A stretch of DNA of 64,000 bases from Saccharopolyspora sp. NFXS83 (GTDB taxonomy: Bacteria > Actinomycetota > Actinomycetes > Mycobacteriales > Pseudonocardiaceae): contig NZ_JAPFGB010000016.1 of assembly GCF_026241095.1 (NCBI RefSeq), positions 1 to 64,000 of the forward strand. The letters run 5' to 3'. Made by a program: the position numbers and the translations under genes. The notes under the pieces are model-generated. The model saw nothing but the letters and a program-made list of their open reading frames with translations. It was not told the DNA's origin and made no database searches. Shown here piece after piece: positions 55,839 through 63,529 of the stretch. Within the stretch, counting starts at the first letter, position 1. Every line of letters begins with the position of its first letter.

Positions 55839-56237
55839 TCAGAACCCGCTGATCAGCAGCAGCGCGAGCGCGCCGAGCCCGATGACGCCCAGGCCGAACC
55901 CGAGGATCGGCGCCAGCTTCGGCGGTGGCAGGGGGGAGTTCGTGCGCAGCGCCCGCTCCATGGTCATCCACCGGCCGAACGCCGCCACGCTGCACACGAC
56001 GCCCGCCAGCAGCAGGAGCACGGCCAACGAGGTGCGCAGCGGATCGGAGCCGGTGCCCGCCGCGGCGTTCAGGGCCTCGACGCCGACTCCCGCGGCCATC
56101 AGCGCCAGGGCGGTCCGGATCCACGCCAGGAACGTTCGTTCGTTGGCGAGCGTGAAACGGGGGTCGGGTTCGTCGCCGACCCCGTAGATCCGATGTGGCC
56201 AGCGCCTACAGGCAGGGTCGTCGTTCTCGGAAGCCAT
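55839..56237 (-). CDS. DUF202 membrane protein 2 (YidH-like)
   Basis: This 132-residue paralogous DUF202 protein has the signature DPRFTLANERTFLAWIRTAL at about 26-45, followed by three helices. The longer soluble N-terminus (MASENDDPACRRWPHRIYG) and the order of the genes resemble the YidH/YidG pair of enterobacteria. The ATG at 56237 is preferred over one 21 codons upstream, because the upstream part has no protein-like features. Its role is unknown. Confidence 0.83.
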   Translation of the reverse strand: MASENDDPACRRWPHRIYGVGDEPDPRFTLANERTFLAWIRTALALMAAGVGVEALNAAAGTGSDPLRTSLAVLLLLAGVVCSVAAFGRWMTMERALRTNSPLPPPKLAPILGFGLGVIGLGALALLLISGF

Positions 56238-56299
56238 GCGGCCACCGTAGTGCGACCGGCGCAACGAGCTGCGGCGGAGTGCGCGCGCGCACTGCTCCA

Positions 56300-56336
56300 C
56301 GCGGACACCGGCCCCCGCAGTGCGAGAGCCGGTGTC
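56300..56336 (-). terminator. terminator of the SSI-type inhibitor gene
   Basis: An 11-bp perfect stem (CGGACACCGGC and complement) around a 15-base loop lies 12 bases beyond the stop. Confidence 0.75.
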
Positions 56337-56348
56337 CGGTGGCGGGCC

Positions 56349-56747
56349 TCAGAAGTCGAAGACGGTGCCCAAGTGCGAGGTCGCCTGGCAGCTGTTGCCG
56401 AATTCCTTGTCGAAGTGCACCGGCTTGCCCTGCCAGGTGCCGTGCGCGCTGGCCACCACCGGCCGGAGCACCATCGTGCACTGCGCGCCGGTCTGGGCCT
56501 GGCCGATCTGATCGAAGTTGCCCCCCGCGGCGAGCAGGCTCTCGCAGGCCTCGGCGGCCCTCGGGTGCGTGCCGCCCGTCGGCTCGCACCGCAGCTGCAC
56601 GGTGCGCGGCTCCTCGGCGCGGTTCTTGCTCGCGATCGTGAGCGTCAGGTGGCTCGTCGTCGCGGTGGCGTTCGCCATCGCCGGGGTGAGCAGGAGGGCT
56701 GCCATCGCCGCGAGCAGAAGGCCGCGGAAGAACCGGGTGCGGGACAT
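56349..56747 (-). CDS. secreted subtilisin inhibitor-like (SSI) protein
   Basis: This 132-residue precursor has a clear signal peptide (basic MSRTRFFRG, hydrophobic core, AMANATA near 28) and a mature domain of about 104 residues with the SSI pattern. It has four Cys (in VQLRCEPT, AEACESL, AQCTMVLRPV and GNSCQATS) in the usual two-disulphide arrangement. HGTWQGKPVHFDKEFGNSC and the closing VFDF match well. The reactive loop reads CTMVLRPV, giving Met-Val at P1-P1', the same as classical Streptomyces subtilisin inhibitor. It should inhibit secreted serine proteases. GGAG lies nine bases before the ATG. Confidence 0.92.
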   Translation of the reverse strand: MSRTRFFRGLLLAAMAALLLTPAMANATATTSHLTLTIASKNRAEEPRTVQLRCEPTGGTHPRAAEACESLLAAGGNFDQIGQAQTGAQCTMVLRPVVASAHGTWQGKPVHFDKEFGNSCQATSHLGTVFDF

Positions 56748-56950
56748 GTCTGTGCGCTCCAAGGGGTTGAGGAAGGTTCCGCACAGATTTATCGGCAGCA
56801 CCCCGCCGATTTCCGCATCCGCGACCGAAGATCACCAGATCGTGGTTCGCGATCGTGGAGTCAGGTGACTCTCGAGTGATCTATCCCAGGCTTCTCGGTT
56901 GGCTCATTCACCCCAAAGTGAGTGTTGTGTTTGGGGTGATGAGCGCCCAG

Positions 56951-57087
56951 GCGAGGAACGCCGCACGGGGCGCGCGGCGACGGATGACAGGAAGGTTCCC
57001 TTCCTCGCACCGGTGGCAGAAAGGTTCCCTTGCTCGCTCGGAGGGGAACGCGCCCGGCGCCGGTGACAGGAAGGTTCCCTTCCTCGC
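56951..57087. repeat. family A palindromic repeat, site 8
   Basis: Three units in the reverse orientation lie at 56985-57008, 57014-57037 (variant, CTTGCTCGC) and 57064-57087. A left-arm remnant GCGAGGAA occurs at 56951-56958. The last unit ends 12 bases before the acyl-CoA ligase stop. The rest of the 352-base gap up to the SSI gene holds an AT-richer stretch near 56890-56940, but no gene. Confidence 0.8.
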
Positions 57088-57099
57088 GGAGTCGGTGGA

Positions 57100-58797
57100 T
57101 CAGTCGTAGAGGGATTCGAGGGTGTCGGCGTACTTGTCGTGGATGACGCGGCGGCGCAACTTCAGCGCCGGGCTGAGCTCGCCGCCCTCGGCACCCCACT
57201 GGCGGTCGAGCAGGCGGTGGGCGAGCACCTGGCCGGACTGGCCCAGCGCGGCGTTGGCCGCTTCCACCGCGCGGTCCACTTCGGCCACGACGTCGGGATG
57301 CCGGGCCAGCTCGGCCAGGCCGGTCGCGGAGATCCCGCGCGCGCGGGCCCATTCGGGCGCGGCGTCCTCGTCGAGCACGAGCAGCGCGACGACGTGCGGT
57401 CGCCCCTCGCCGAAGGCGAGCGCGTGGCCGATCAGCGGGTGCGAGCGCAAGGCGTGCTCCACGACGCTGGGCGCGACGCTCTCCCCGTGGGAGCTGACGA
57501 TGAGCTCGCTCTTGCGGTCGGTGACGGTGAGGTAGCCGTCCTCGACGCCGCCGACGTCTCCGGTGCGCAGCCAGCCGTCGGCGTCGGTGGCCACTCGGAT
57601 CAGCCCGTCTTCTTGCAGGTGCCCGGCGCAGACGAGGGGGCCGCGGACCAGCACTTCGCCGTCCTCGTCGGTGCGGAGCTCGACGTCGGGCAGCGACTTG
57701 CCGACGGTGCCGAAGCGGACGGCGCCGGGCCGGTTGGTGGTGGCCCAGCCGCTCGTTTCGGTCGATCCCCAGGTCTCGAAGATGTGGAAGCCGAGTCCTG
57801 CGAACAGGTCGAGGACGTCGCGGCCGATCGCGGCGGCCCCGCTGGCTCCCCACACGGTGCCGTCCAGTCCTAGTCCGCTGAGGACTTCCTGCTTCTCGGC
57901 CGCGTTGTGCGGAGCAGGGAGCGCGCGGGCGATCGCGGCGAGCTTCTCCCACATCCTCGGCACCCCGAAGAAGGTGTGCGGGCGCACCACGGGCAGTTGC
58001 CGGATGGCCTGCGTGATGCCGTTGCAGAAGTGGACGTGGGTGACGTCGTGGATCGCGCTGTAGAGGTTGCCCGCGCGTTCGGAGATGTGCGCCATCGGCA
58101 GGTAGCAGAGCGTGCTGGTGTGCGGCGGTACGCCGGTGACCCGCTGCCGGGCGGAGGCGGCGGCGAGCACGTTGCGGTGGGTGAGCACGACCGCGCGCTG
58201 CACGCCGATCGCGTCGGGGGAGTAGAGCACGGTGGCCGGGGAGTCGGGGGTGACGTTCGCGGCGTGCCGGTCCACGATCGACGGATCCCGGCGCAGGTGC
58301 CGTGCGCCGCGGTCGCGCAAGGTCCGCCAGGTGAGGAAGCGGTCGTCCTCCTCGGGGATCGCATCGTGGTCGACGGCGATGACGTGGCTGAGCGAGTCCG
58401 GTTCGCGCAGCGCCGCAGACCAGCGCCGCACGTGGTGGGCGTTGCTCAGCACGGCGATGTGCGCGCGGCTGTGCTTGCTGACGTCGCGTACTTCTCGGGA
58501 GTTCAACGCGGGGTGCACCGCGATCGGCACCGCTCCGAGGTGGGTGACGGCCACGTCGGCCAGCCACTGCTCGGCGCTGTTGGACATCATCAGCACCACG
58601 GTCTGGCCGGCTTGCAGGCCGAGGTCGGCGAACCCGGCCGCGAGGTCGTGCACGGCTTCGGCGGCCTCGTACCAGGTCCAGGTGCGGCCGTCGGCGGTCA
58701 GCGCCGGATGGTCGCGGTGCTCGATGGCGTTGCGGCTGAACAGGTGCGGAATGGTCGCGGTCGGCGCCTGCACCGCAGTCTCCGCGGGTGTGCTCAT
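57100..58797 (-). CDS. long-chain acyl-CoA synthetase-like protein with altered P-loop
   Basis: This 565-residue adenylate-forming enzyme is of the long-chain fatty acid CoA ligase subgroup. Motifs include FETWGSTETSGW (A5, ~345), DGWLRTGDVG (A7, ~411), LTVTDRKSELIVSSHGESVAP (A8) and LSPALKLRRRVIHDKY with the C-terminal Lys (~545). The ATP-binding P-loop, normally TSGTTGxPKG, reads YSPDAIGVQRAVVLTH at about 189, so the Thr-rich loop and its Lys are lost. Such a change should weaken or alter adenylation. The ATG has GGAGGAG five bases upstream. A 16-bp palindrome lies 32 bases upstream. Confidence 0.9.
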   Translation of the reverse strand: MSTPAETAVQAPTATIPHLFSRNAIEHRDHPALTADGRTWTWYEAAEAVHDLAAGFADLGLQAGQTVVLMMSNSAEQWLADVAVTHLGAVPIAVHPALNSREVRDVSKHSRAHIAVLSNAHHVRRWSAALREPDSLSHVIAVDHDAIPEEDDRFLTWRTLRDRGARHLRRDPSIVDRHAANVTPDSPATVLYSPDAIGVQRAVVLTHRNVLAAASARQRVTGVPPHTSTLCYLPMAHISERAGNLYSAIHDVTHVHFCNGITQAIRQLPVVRPHTFFGVPRMWEKLAAIARALPAPHNAAEKQEVLSGLGLDGTVWGASGAAAIGRDVLDLFAGLGFHIFETWGSTETSGWATTNRPGAVRFGTVGKSLPDVELRTDEDGEVLVRGPLVCAGHLQEDGLIRVATDADGWLRTGDVGGVEDGYLTVTDRKSELIVSSHGESVAPSVVEHALRSHPLIGHALAFGEGRPHVVALLVLDEDAAPEWARARGISATGLAELARHPDVVAEVDRAVEAANAALGQSGQVLAHRLLDRQWGAEGGELSPALKLRRRVIHDKYADTLESLYD

Positions 58798-58828
58798 GTG
58801 GCTCCTCCACTCACGAGGCGGCCACCTT

Positions 58829-58844
58829 CGTGACATGAGTCACG
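58829..58844. promoter_or_regulatory. palindrome upstream of the acyl-CoA ligase gene
   Basis: CGTGACATGAGTCACG has perfect 6-base arms around ATGA, 32-47 bases before the start. It is a candidate operator for a TetR/GntR-type fatty acid regulator. None is encoded next to it; the neighbouring regulator is MerR-type. Confidence 0.4.
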
Positions 58845-59078
58845 GTGACCTCGCCGATGAAACCGCACGAAGGGCCGATTTGGCCAGTAGGCGGACGGGT
58901 GCGGTGCGCTCGCCGCCAGTTCGCCCTGGGTTCGCGATCGGGAGCCGCGTTCGGCTGTCAGGGGAGCCGTTTCGCTCGTTCGGGTCGTGCGGCCCTCGCT
59001 TCGGGTGACGACGGCGTCGCGACGTCCGGAGTTGCCGCGCGCCGTGAGTCCCTCATGGCCGGAGGGATCTCACGACCG

Positions 59079-59131
59079 TGGCAGGAAGGTTCCCTTCTCC
59101 GCACCGGTGACAGGAAGGTTCCCTTGCTCGC
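59079..59131. repeat. family A palindromic repeat, site 9
   Basis: Two reverse-orientation units lie at 59079-59102 (ending CTTCTCCGC) and 59108-59131 (ending CTTGCTCGC), seven bases beyond the stop of the MerR gene. The 230 bases to the left, up to the acyl-CoA ligase start, show no other feature. Confidence 0.78.
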
Positions 59132-59138
59132 GGAGGGG

Positions 59139-59858
59139 TCAGACGTGGTCGCGGATGACGTCGTTGACGGCGTTCTGGAATCCGTTGACGAGCACTTGGA
59201 TGGTCAGGGGCCGCAGCTGGTCGGTGGCGACGCGGACGCGTTCCCGCTCGTCGTCGGGGCGGCCTCGTTCGACGTAGGGGCGCAGCACGTTGGCGGCGAA
59301 CAGCTCCCGCAGCTCGACGGCGATCTGCGTGGTGTGCTGCTCGACGATCCCTTTCGCCTGCAACAGCATCTCGAGGGGCAGCCCCAGGTCGAGTATTTGC
59401 AGGCCGACGCCGAGCATCGCGGTGTTGGGCAGTCGCACCCTGGTGAGTTCCTCGTCGAGGCCCTGCAGGACGCCGAGGGCGACGAGCTGGTGGACCAGTT
59501 CGTCGTCGAGCTGGCGGCCGGCGCGCTGGCTCAGCTCGTGCCGGGTGAGGTCCTCGCTCTGGTCGCTGGTCCACGGCGCGAGCAGGGCGCGCTGCAGGGC
59601 GAGGTCTTCGGGGGTGGCGTCGTCGGGAATCCGTTCGAGGTGGCGCTCGATGGCGGAGAGGGTGAACCCGAGCGCTTGCAGTTCCCGGATGAGGTCGAGC
59701 CGCGCGAGGTGATCGCCGCCGTAGAGGCCGAGCCGGCCGCGCAGCCTGGGCGGCGGGAGCAGGCCTCGGGACGCGTAGAAGCGAACGGTGCGCACGGTGA
59801 CGCCGGCGCGGGCGGCCAATTCGTCGATGGTGAGCTCTTCGTCCGCGGTTCGGAGCAT
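59139..59858 (-). CDS. MerR-family transcriptional regulator
   Basis: This 239-residue protein has an N-terminal MerR helix-turn-helix (TIDELAARAGVTVRTVRFYASRGLLPPP at about 9-36), the wing RGRLGLYGGDHLARLDLIREL and a long effector domain of about 160 residues rich in Leu. No metal-binding Cys are present, so it probably senses an organic or acyl-CoA ligand. It is divergent from the CoA transferase gene with about 108 bases between starts. Long-spacer promoter elements in that gap suggest that it controls the CoA transferase and acyl-CoA dehydrogenase genes. Confidence 0.88.
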   Translation of the reverse strand: MLRTADEELTIDELAARAGVTVRTVRFYASRGLLPPPRLRGRLGLYGGDHLARLDLIRELQALGFTLSAIERHLERIPDDATPEDLALQRALLAPWTSDQSEDLTRHELSQRAGRQLDDELVHQLVALGVLQGLDEELTRVRLPNTAMLGVGLQILDLGLPLEMLLQAKGIVEQHTTQIAVELRELFAANVLRPYVERGRPDDERERVRVATDQLRPLTIQVLVNGFQNAVNDVIRDHV

Positions 59859-59876
59859 GGTCGGGGAGCTTACTCC

Positions 59877-59906
59877 TTGACCGCTGTGACACCAACGATG
59901 TAACAC
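59877..59906 (+). promoter_or_regulatory. MerR-type long-spacer promoter for the CoA transferase
   Basis: TTGACC (59877-59882) and TAACAC (59901-59906) are 18 bases apart, or 19 to the alternative AACACT. The spacer holds TGTGACA and TGTAACA, two matching palindromic heptamers 14 bases apart. The geometry fits a promoter untwisted by a MerR protein. Confidence 0.45.
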
Positions 59907-59966
59907 TAATTGCGTCGCGACACGGTGTCGTGCGTGGCGTGCAGCCGCTGGCGGAGAGGTGCAGGC

Positions 59967-61097
59967 GTGACGGCAGAAGGCAACGGCGGTCCGTTGGCGG
60001 GCGTGCGAGTGGTGGAGCTGGCGGGCATCGGGCCGGCTCCGTTCTGCGGCATGCTGCTGGCCGACCTGGGCGCGGACGTGGTGCGCGTGGGGCGGCCCGG
60101 TGGCGGGCCGAACGAGCACGACCTGCTGGATCGCGGCAAGCGCGCGGTGTCGGTGAACCTCAAGCACGAGCGCGGCCCGGCGACGGTGCTGGCGCTGGTG
60201 GAGCAGGCCGACGTGCTGATCGAAGGTTTCCGCCCAGGCGTCGCCGAACGGCTCGGGGTGGGCCCGGAGCAGTGCTGGGAGGTCAACCCGAAGCTGGTGT
60301 TCGGCCGGATGACCGGCTGGGGCCAGGACGGGCCGCTGGCGTTGACCGCGGGACACGACGTCGGCTACATCGCGTTGAGCGGCATGCTGCACGCCATCGG
60401 CCGCAAGGGCGGGCCCCCGCAGATCCCGGCGAACCTGCTCGGCGACTTCGGCGGCGGTGCGATGTACCTGGCCGTCGGCGTGCTGGCCGCGGTGCTGCAG
60501 GCGCGCACCAGCGGGCAGGGCCAGGTCGTCGACGCGTCCATCGTGGACGGTGCGGCGCACCTGGGGTCGATGCTGTTCGGCTTCCACGCTGCGGGCGTGT
60601 GGAACACCGAGCGCGGCACGAACATGCTCGACACCGGCGCCCCGTACTACGACGTGTACGAGACCTCCGACGGCGAGTACATGGCGGTCGGCGCGCTGGA
60701 ACCGCAGTTCTACGCGGAGCTGCTCGCCCGCCTCGACCTGGCCGAGGAGGCCCCGGACCGCGACGACCCGGCGAACTGGCCAGCGCTGCGCGAACGGCTC
60801 GCGGAGGTCTTCGCCCGGCGCACCCGCGCCGAGTGGACGGAGGTGTTCGACGGATCGGACGCCTGCGTCGCACCGGTGCTGTCGATGACCGAAGCCCAGG
60901 ACCACCCGCACATCCGTGCCCGCGGCACGTTGCCGAGCCCGGACGGCGTGCTGCAACCCGCTCCCGCTCCGCGCTTCTCCCGCACCCCGAGTTCACCGCC
61001 GCGCCCGGTCGCCGTGCCGGACGCCGCGGTGCTGGCGGACTGGCAGGTGTCCGGCGCAGCCGACCTGCTGGCCTCCGGAGCGATCCACGAGGCGTGA
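59967..61097 (+). CDS. CaiB/BaiF CoA-transferase family, alpha-methylacyl-CoA racemase type
   Basis: This 376-residue enzyme starts LAGVRVVELAGIGPAPFCGMLLADLGADVVRV, the family's N-terminal Rossmann part, and shows SVNLKHERG, DVLIEGFRPGVAERLGVGPE, MTGWGQDGPLA and GHDVGYIALSGML (catalytic His and Asp region). The pattern is that of AMACR/Mcr, which inverts 2-methyl-branched acyl-CoAs for beta-oxidation. The GTG start has GGAGAGG nearby. An acyl-CoA dehydrogenase follows, consistent with degradation of branched acids or a sterol side chain. Confidence 0.9.
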   Translation: MTAEGNGGPLAGVRVVELAGIGPAPFCGMLLADLGADVVRVGRPGGGPNEHDLLDRGKRAVSVNLKHERGPATVLALVEQADVLIEGFRPGVAERLGVGPEQCWEVNPKLVFGRMTGWGQDGPLALTAGHDVGYIALSGMLHAIGRKGGPPQIPANLLGDFGGGAMYLAVGVLAAVLQARTSGQGQVVDASIVDGAAHLGSMLFGFHAAGVWNTERGTNMLDTGAPYYDVYETSDGEYMAVGALEPQFYAELLARLDLAEEAPDRDDPANWPALRERLAEVFARRTRAEWTEVFDGSDACVAPVLSMTEAQDHPHIRARGTLPSPDGVLQPAPAPRFSRTPSSPPRPVAVPDAAVLADWQVSGAADLLASGAIHEA

Positions 61098-61175
61098 GCG
61101 AGTTCGGGCTTCGCCGCTGACAAGACCACGACGAAACGTTCTGCACGGGCTGTTGAAAGGAAGCGTGAACCTGAG

Positions 61176-62318
61176 ATGCGCAGGGAACTGTTCGAGGCGG
61201 AGCACGAGGCGTTCCGCGAGACCGCGAAGGCGTTCATCGCCAAGGAACTGCTGCCCCACCAGGAAGAATGGGAAGCGGCGGGCGTGGTCAGCCGCGAGGC
61301 GTGGGTGGCCGCCGGGAAGCAGGGCCTGCTGGGCATCGCCGTCGACGAGGAGTACGGCGGTGGCGGCGTCGACGACTTCCGGTTCAACGTCGTGATCGAC
61401 GAGGAGCTGGTCAACGCCGGGATCAGCGGGTTCGGCTCGCCGGTGCACACCGACATCAACCTCCCGTACCTGACGCGGCTGGGCACCGAGGAGCAGAAGA
61501 AGCGCTGGCTGCCCGGCTTCTGCTCCGGCGAGATCATCACCGCGATCGCCATGACCGAGCCGGGTGCGGGCAGCGACCTGCAGGGCATGCGCACCACGGC
61601 GGTCCGCGACGGCGACCACTACGTCCTCAACGGGCAGAAGACGTTCATCTCCAACGGCATCAACGCCGACCTGGTGATCGTCGCGGCCCGCACCGATCCC
61701 GACGCGGGCGCCCAGGGCATCAGCCTGCTGGTGGTGGAGCGCGGCATGGAGGGCTTCGAGCGCGGTCGCAACCTGGACAAGATCGGCCAGAAGTCGCAGG
61801 ACACCGCGGAGCTGTACTTCAACGACGTGCGGGTCCCCGCGACCAACCTGCTCGGTGAAGAGGGCCAGGGCTTCATCTACCTGATGCAGAACCTGCCGCA
61901 GGAACGGCTGTCCATCGCCGTCGCCGCGATCGCCAGCGCCGAGAAGGTCCTGGAGATCACCAAGCAGTACTGCCGGGACCGCACCGCGTTCGGCCGCCCC
62001 ATCGGCAAGTTCCAGAACACCCGCTTCGAGCTGGCGGAGATGGCCACCGAGGTGCAGATCGGCCGCGTGTTCACCGACCGTTGCGTCGCCGACCACGTTC
62101 GCGGTGAACTGAGCGTGGAGCACGCCGCCATGGCCAAGTGGTGGCTCACCGAGATGAACAAGCGCGTCGTGGACCGCTGCCTGCAGCTGCACGGCGGCTA
62201 CGGCTACATGATGGAGTACCCGGTCGCGAAGGCCTTCCTGGACTCGCGGGTGCAGACCATCTACGGCGGCACCACCGAGATCATGAAGGAGATCGTGGGG
62301 CGCTCGCTGGGGATCTGA
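61176..62318 (+). CDS. acyl-CoA dehydrogenase
   Basis: This 380-residue FAD enzyme carries out the first step of beta-oxidation. AMTEPGAGSDLQGMRTTA and YVLNGQKTFISNGINADL are the flavin and substrate signatures, DRTAFGRPIGKFQNTRFELAEM lies in the C-terminal helices, and VQTIYGGTTEIMKEIVGRSLGI closes the protein with the catalytic Glu. It is transcribed with the CoA transferase (78-base gap). The chain length of the substrate cannot be told. The ATG start is 14 bases from AAAGGAA, longer than usual. Confidence 0.95.
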   Translation: MRRELFEAEHEAFRETAKAFIAKELLPHQEEWEAAGVVSREAWVAAGKQGLLGIAVDEEYGGGGVDDFRFNVVIDEELVNAGISGFGSPVHTDINLPYLTRLGTEEQKKRWLPGFCSGEIITAIAMTEPGAGSDLQGMRTTAVRDGDHYVLNGQKTFISNGINADLVIVAARTDPDAGAQGISLLVVERGMEGFERGRNLDKIGQKSQDTAELYFNDVRVPATNLLGEEGQGFIYLMQNLPQERLSIAVAAIASAEKVLEITKQYCRDRTAFGRPIGKFQNTRFELAEMATEVQIGRVFTDRCVADHVRGELSVEHAAMAKWWLTEMNKRVVDRCLQLHGGYGYMMEYPVAKAFLDSRVQTIYGGTTEIMKEIVGRSLGI

Positions 62319-62336
62319 CGTCACGAGAGGTGCGGC

Positions 62337-63497
62337 ATGGACTGGATGGTCACTCCCGGCGCGGACCGTGCGCTGTCCGACGTGCTGCCCTCGACGCTCG
62401 CCGCCCTCGGCATCGCGGGATTCACCGACACCCTCGGGATCCCGCGATGCCGTGCGGCGGCGGTGCTGCTCGTCGACGGGCTCGGCTGGTCGCTGCTCCA
62501 CGAGCACGCCGCCGACGCGCCGTTCCTGGCCTCGTTGGCGACCCGCGAGCCGCTGCTGGCCGGGTTCCCGACGACGACGGCCACCAGCATCACCTCGCTC
62601 GGCACCGGCTTGGCCTCCGGGGCGCACGGCATCGTCGGCTACACCTTCGCCGAACCGTCCGGCGGCCTGCTGCACCCGCTGGCCTGGGCCACCCACGGCA
62701 CCGCCCGCGACGCGCGCGGGAAGCGGCGCAGCCTGCTCGACGCGTGGCCACCGGAGACCGCGCAGCCCGAACCGACGATGCTGCAACGCGCCGCCGACGC
62801 GGGTGTCCAGGTGCGATCGGTGGCGCCCGCGGAGTTCGGCGGCACCGGGCTGACCAGGGCGGCCCTGCGCGGCGGCGAATTCCGCGGGGTGCACGCGCTC
62901 GGCGACCTCGGCGCGGAAGTGCTCACCGCGTTGGCCGAACCCGGCCCCGCGCTGTGCTACGCCTACCACGGCCACCTCGACCTCGTCGGACACGGACACG
63001 GACCCGGTTCGCTGCCGTGGCGGATCCAGCTCGCCCAGGTGGACCGGCTGGTGGCTTCGATAGCGCAGCGGCTGCCCGGCGACTCCGCACTGCTGGTCGT
63101 CGCCGACCACGGCATGGTCACCATCGACCCGGCCGACACGTTCGACGCCGACACCGACCCCGCGCTGAGCGCCGGTGTCCGGCTGCTCGGCGGCGACGCT
63201 CGCGCCCGCCACATCTACCCCGAACCCGGTGCTCGCGACGACGTGCTGCAGGCGTGGCGCGCGGTGCTGGGGGAGCGCGGCGCGGTGGTGACCGGCGAGC
63301 AGGCCGTCGACGAAGGCTGGTTCGGCCCGGTCGTGACCGACTCGGTGCGCCCGCGCATCGGTGAGGTGCTGGCGGTGCTGCGCGATACGGCGGTGATCCG
63401 CTCCGCGGTGGAACCGGGGGAGTCCTCGCTGCGCGGGCACCACGGCTCGCTCACCGCGGCCGAACAGTTCGTCCCCTTGCTCGTGGCGCAAGGATGA
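62337..63497 (+). CDS. alkaline phosphatase-superfamily phosphodiesterase/nucleotide pyrophosphatase
   Basis: This 386-residue enzyme of the type I phosphodiesterase/NPP group has metal ligands in VLLVDGLGWSLL (Asp), the Thr nucleophile in FPTTTATSITSLGTGL, the HLDLVGHGHGPGS site (Asp, His), VVADHGMV (Asp, His) and RGHHGSL (His). There is no signal peptide or membrane anchor, so it acts inside the cell, unlike most NPP enzymes. I recall homologues in mycobacteria and Streptomyces annotated only as alkaline phosphatase family. It follows the acyl-CoA dehydrogenase by 18 bases and may be in the same operon. Confidence 0.9.
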   Translation: MDWMVTPGADRALSDVLPSTLAALGIAGFTDTLGIPRCRAAAVLLVDGLGWSLLHEHAADAPFLASLATREPLLAGFPTTTATSITSLGTGLASGAHGIVGYTFAEPSGGLLHPLAWATHGTARDARGKRRSLLDAWPPETAQPEPTMLQRAADAGVQVRSVAPAEFGGTGLTRAALRGGEFRGVHALGDLGAEVLTALAEPGPALCYAYHGHLDLVGHGHGPGSLPWRIQLAQVDRLVASIAQRLPGDSALLVVADHGMVTIDPADTFDADTDPALSAGVRLLGGDARARHIYPEPGARDDVLQAWRAVLGERGAVVTGEQAVDEGWFGPVVTDSVRPRIGEVLAVLRDTAVIRSAVEPGESSLRGHHGSLTAAEQFVPLLVAQG

Positions 63498-63529
63498 TCG
63501 CGGTGGTGTGACGGCGACGGAGGTCGATG

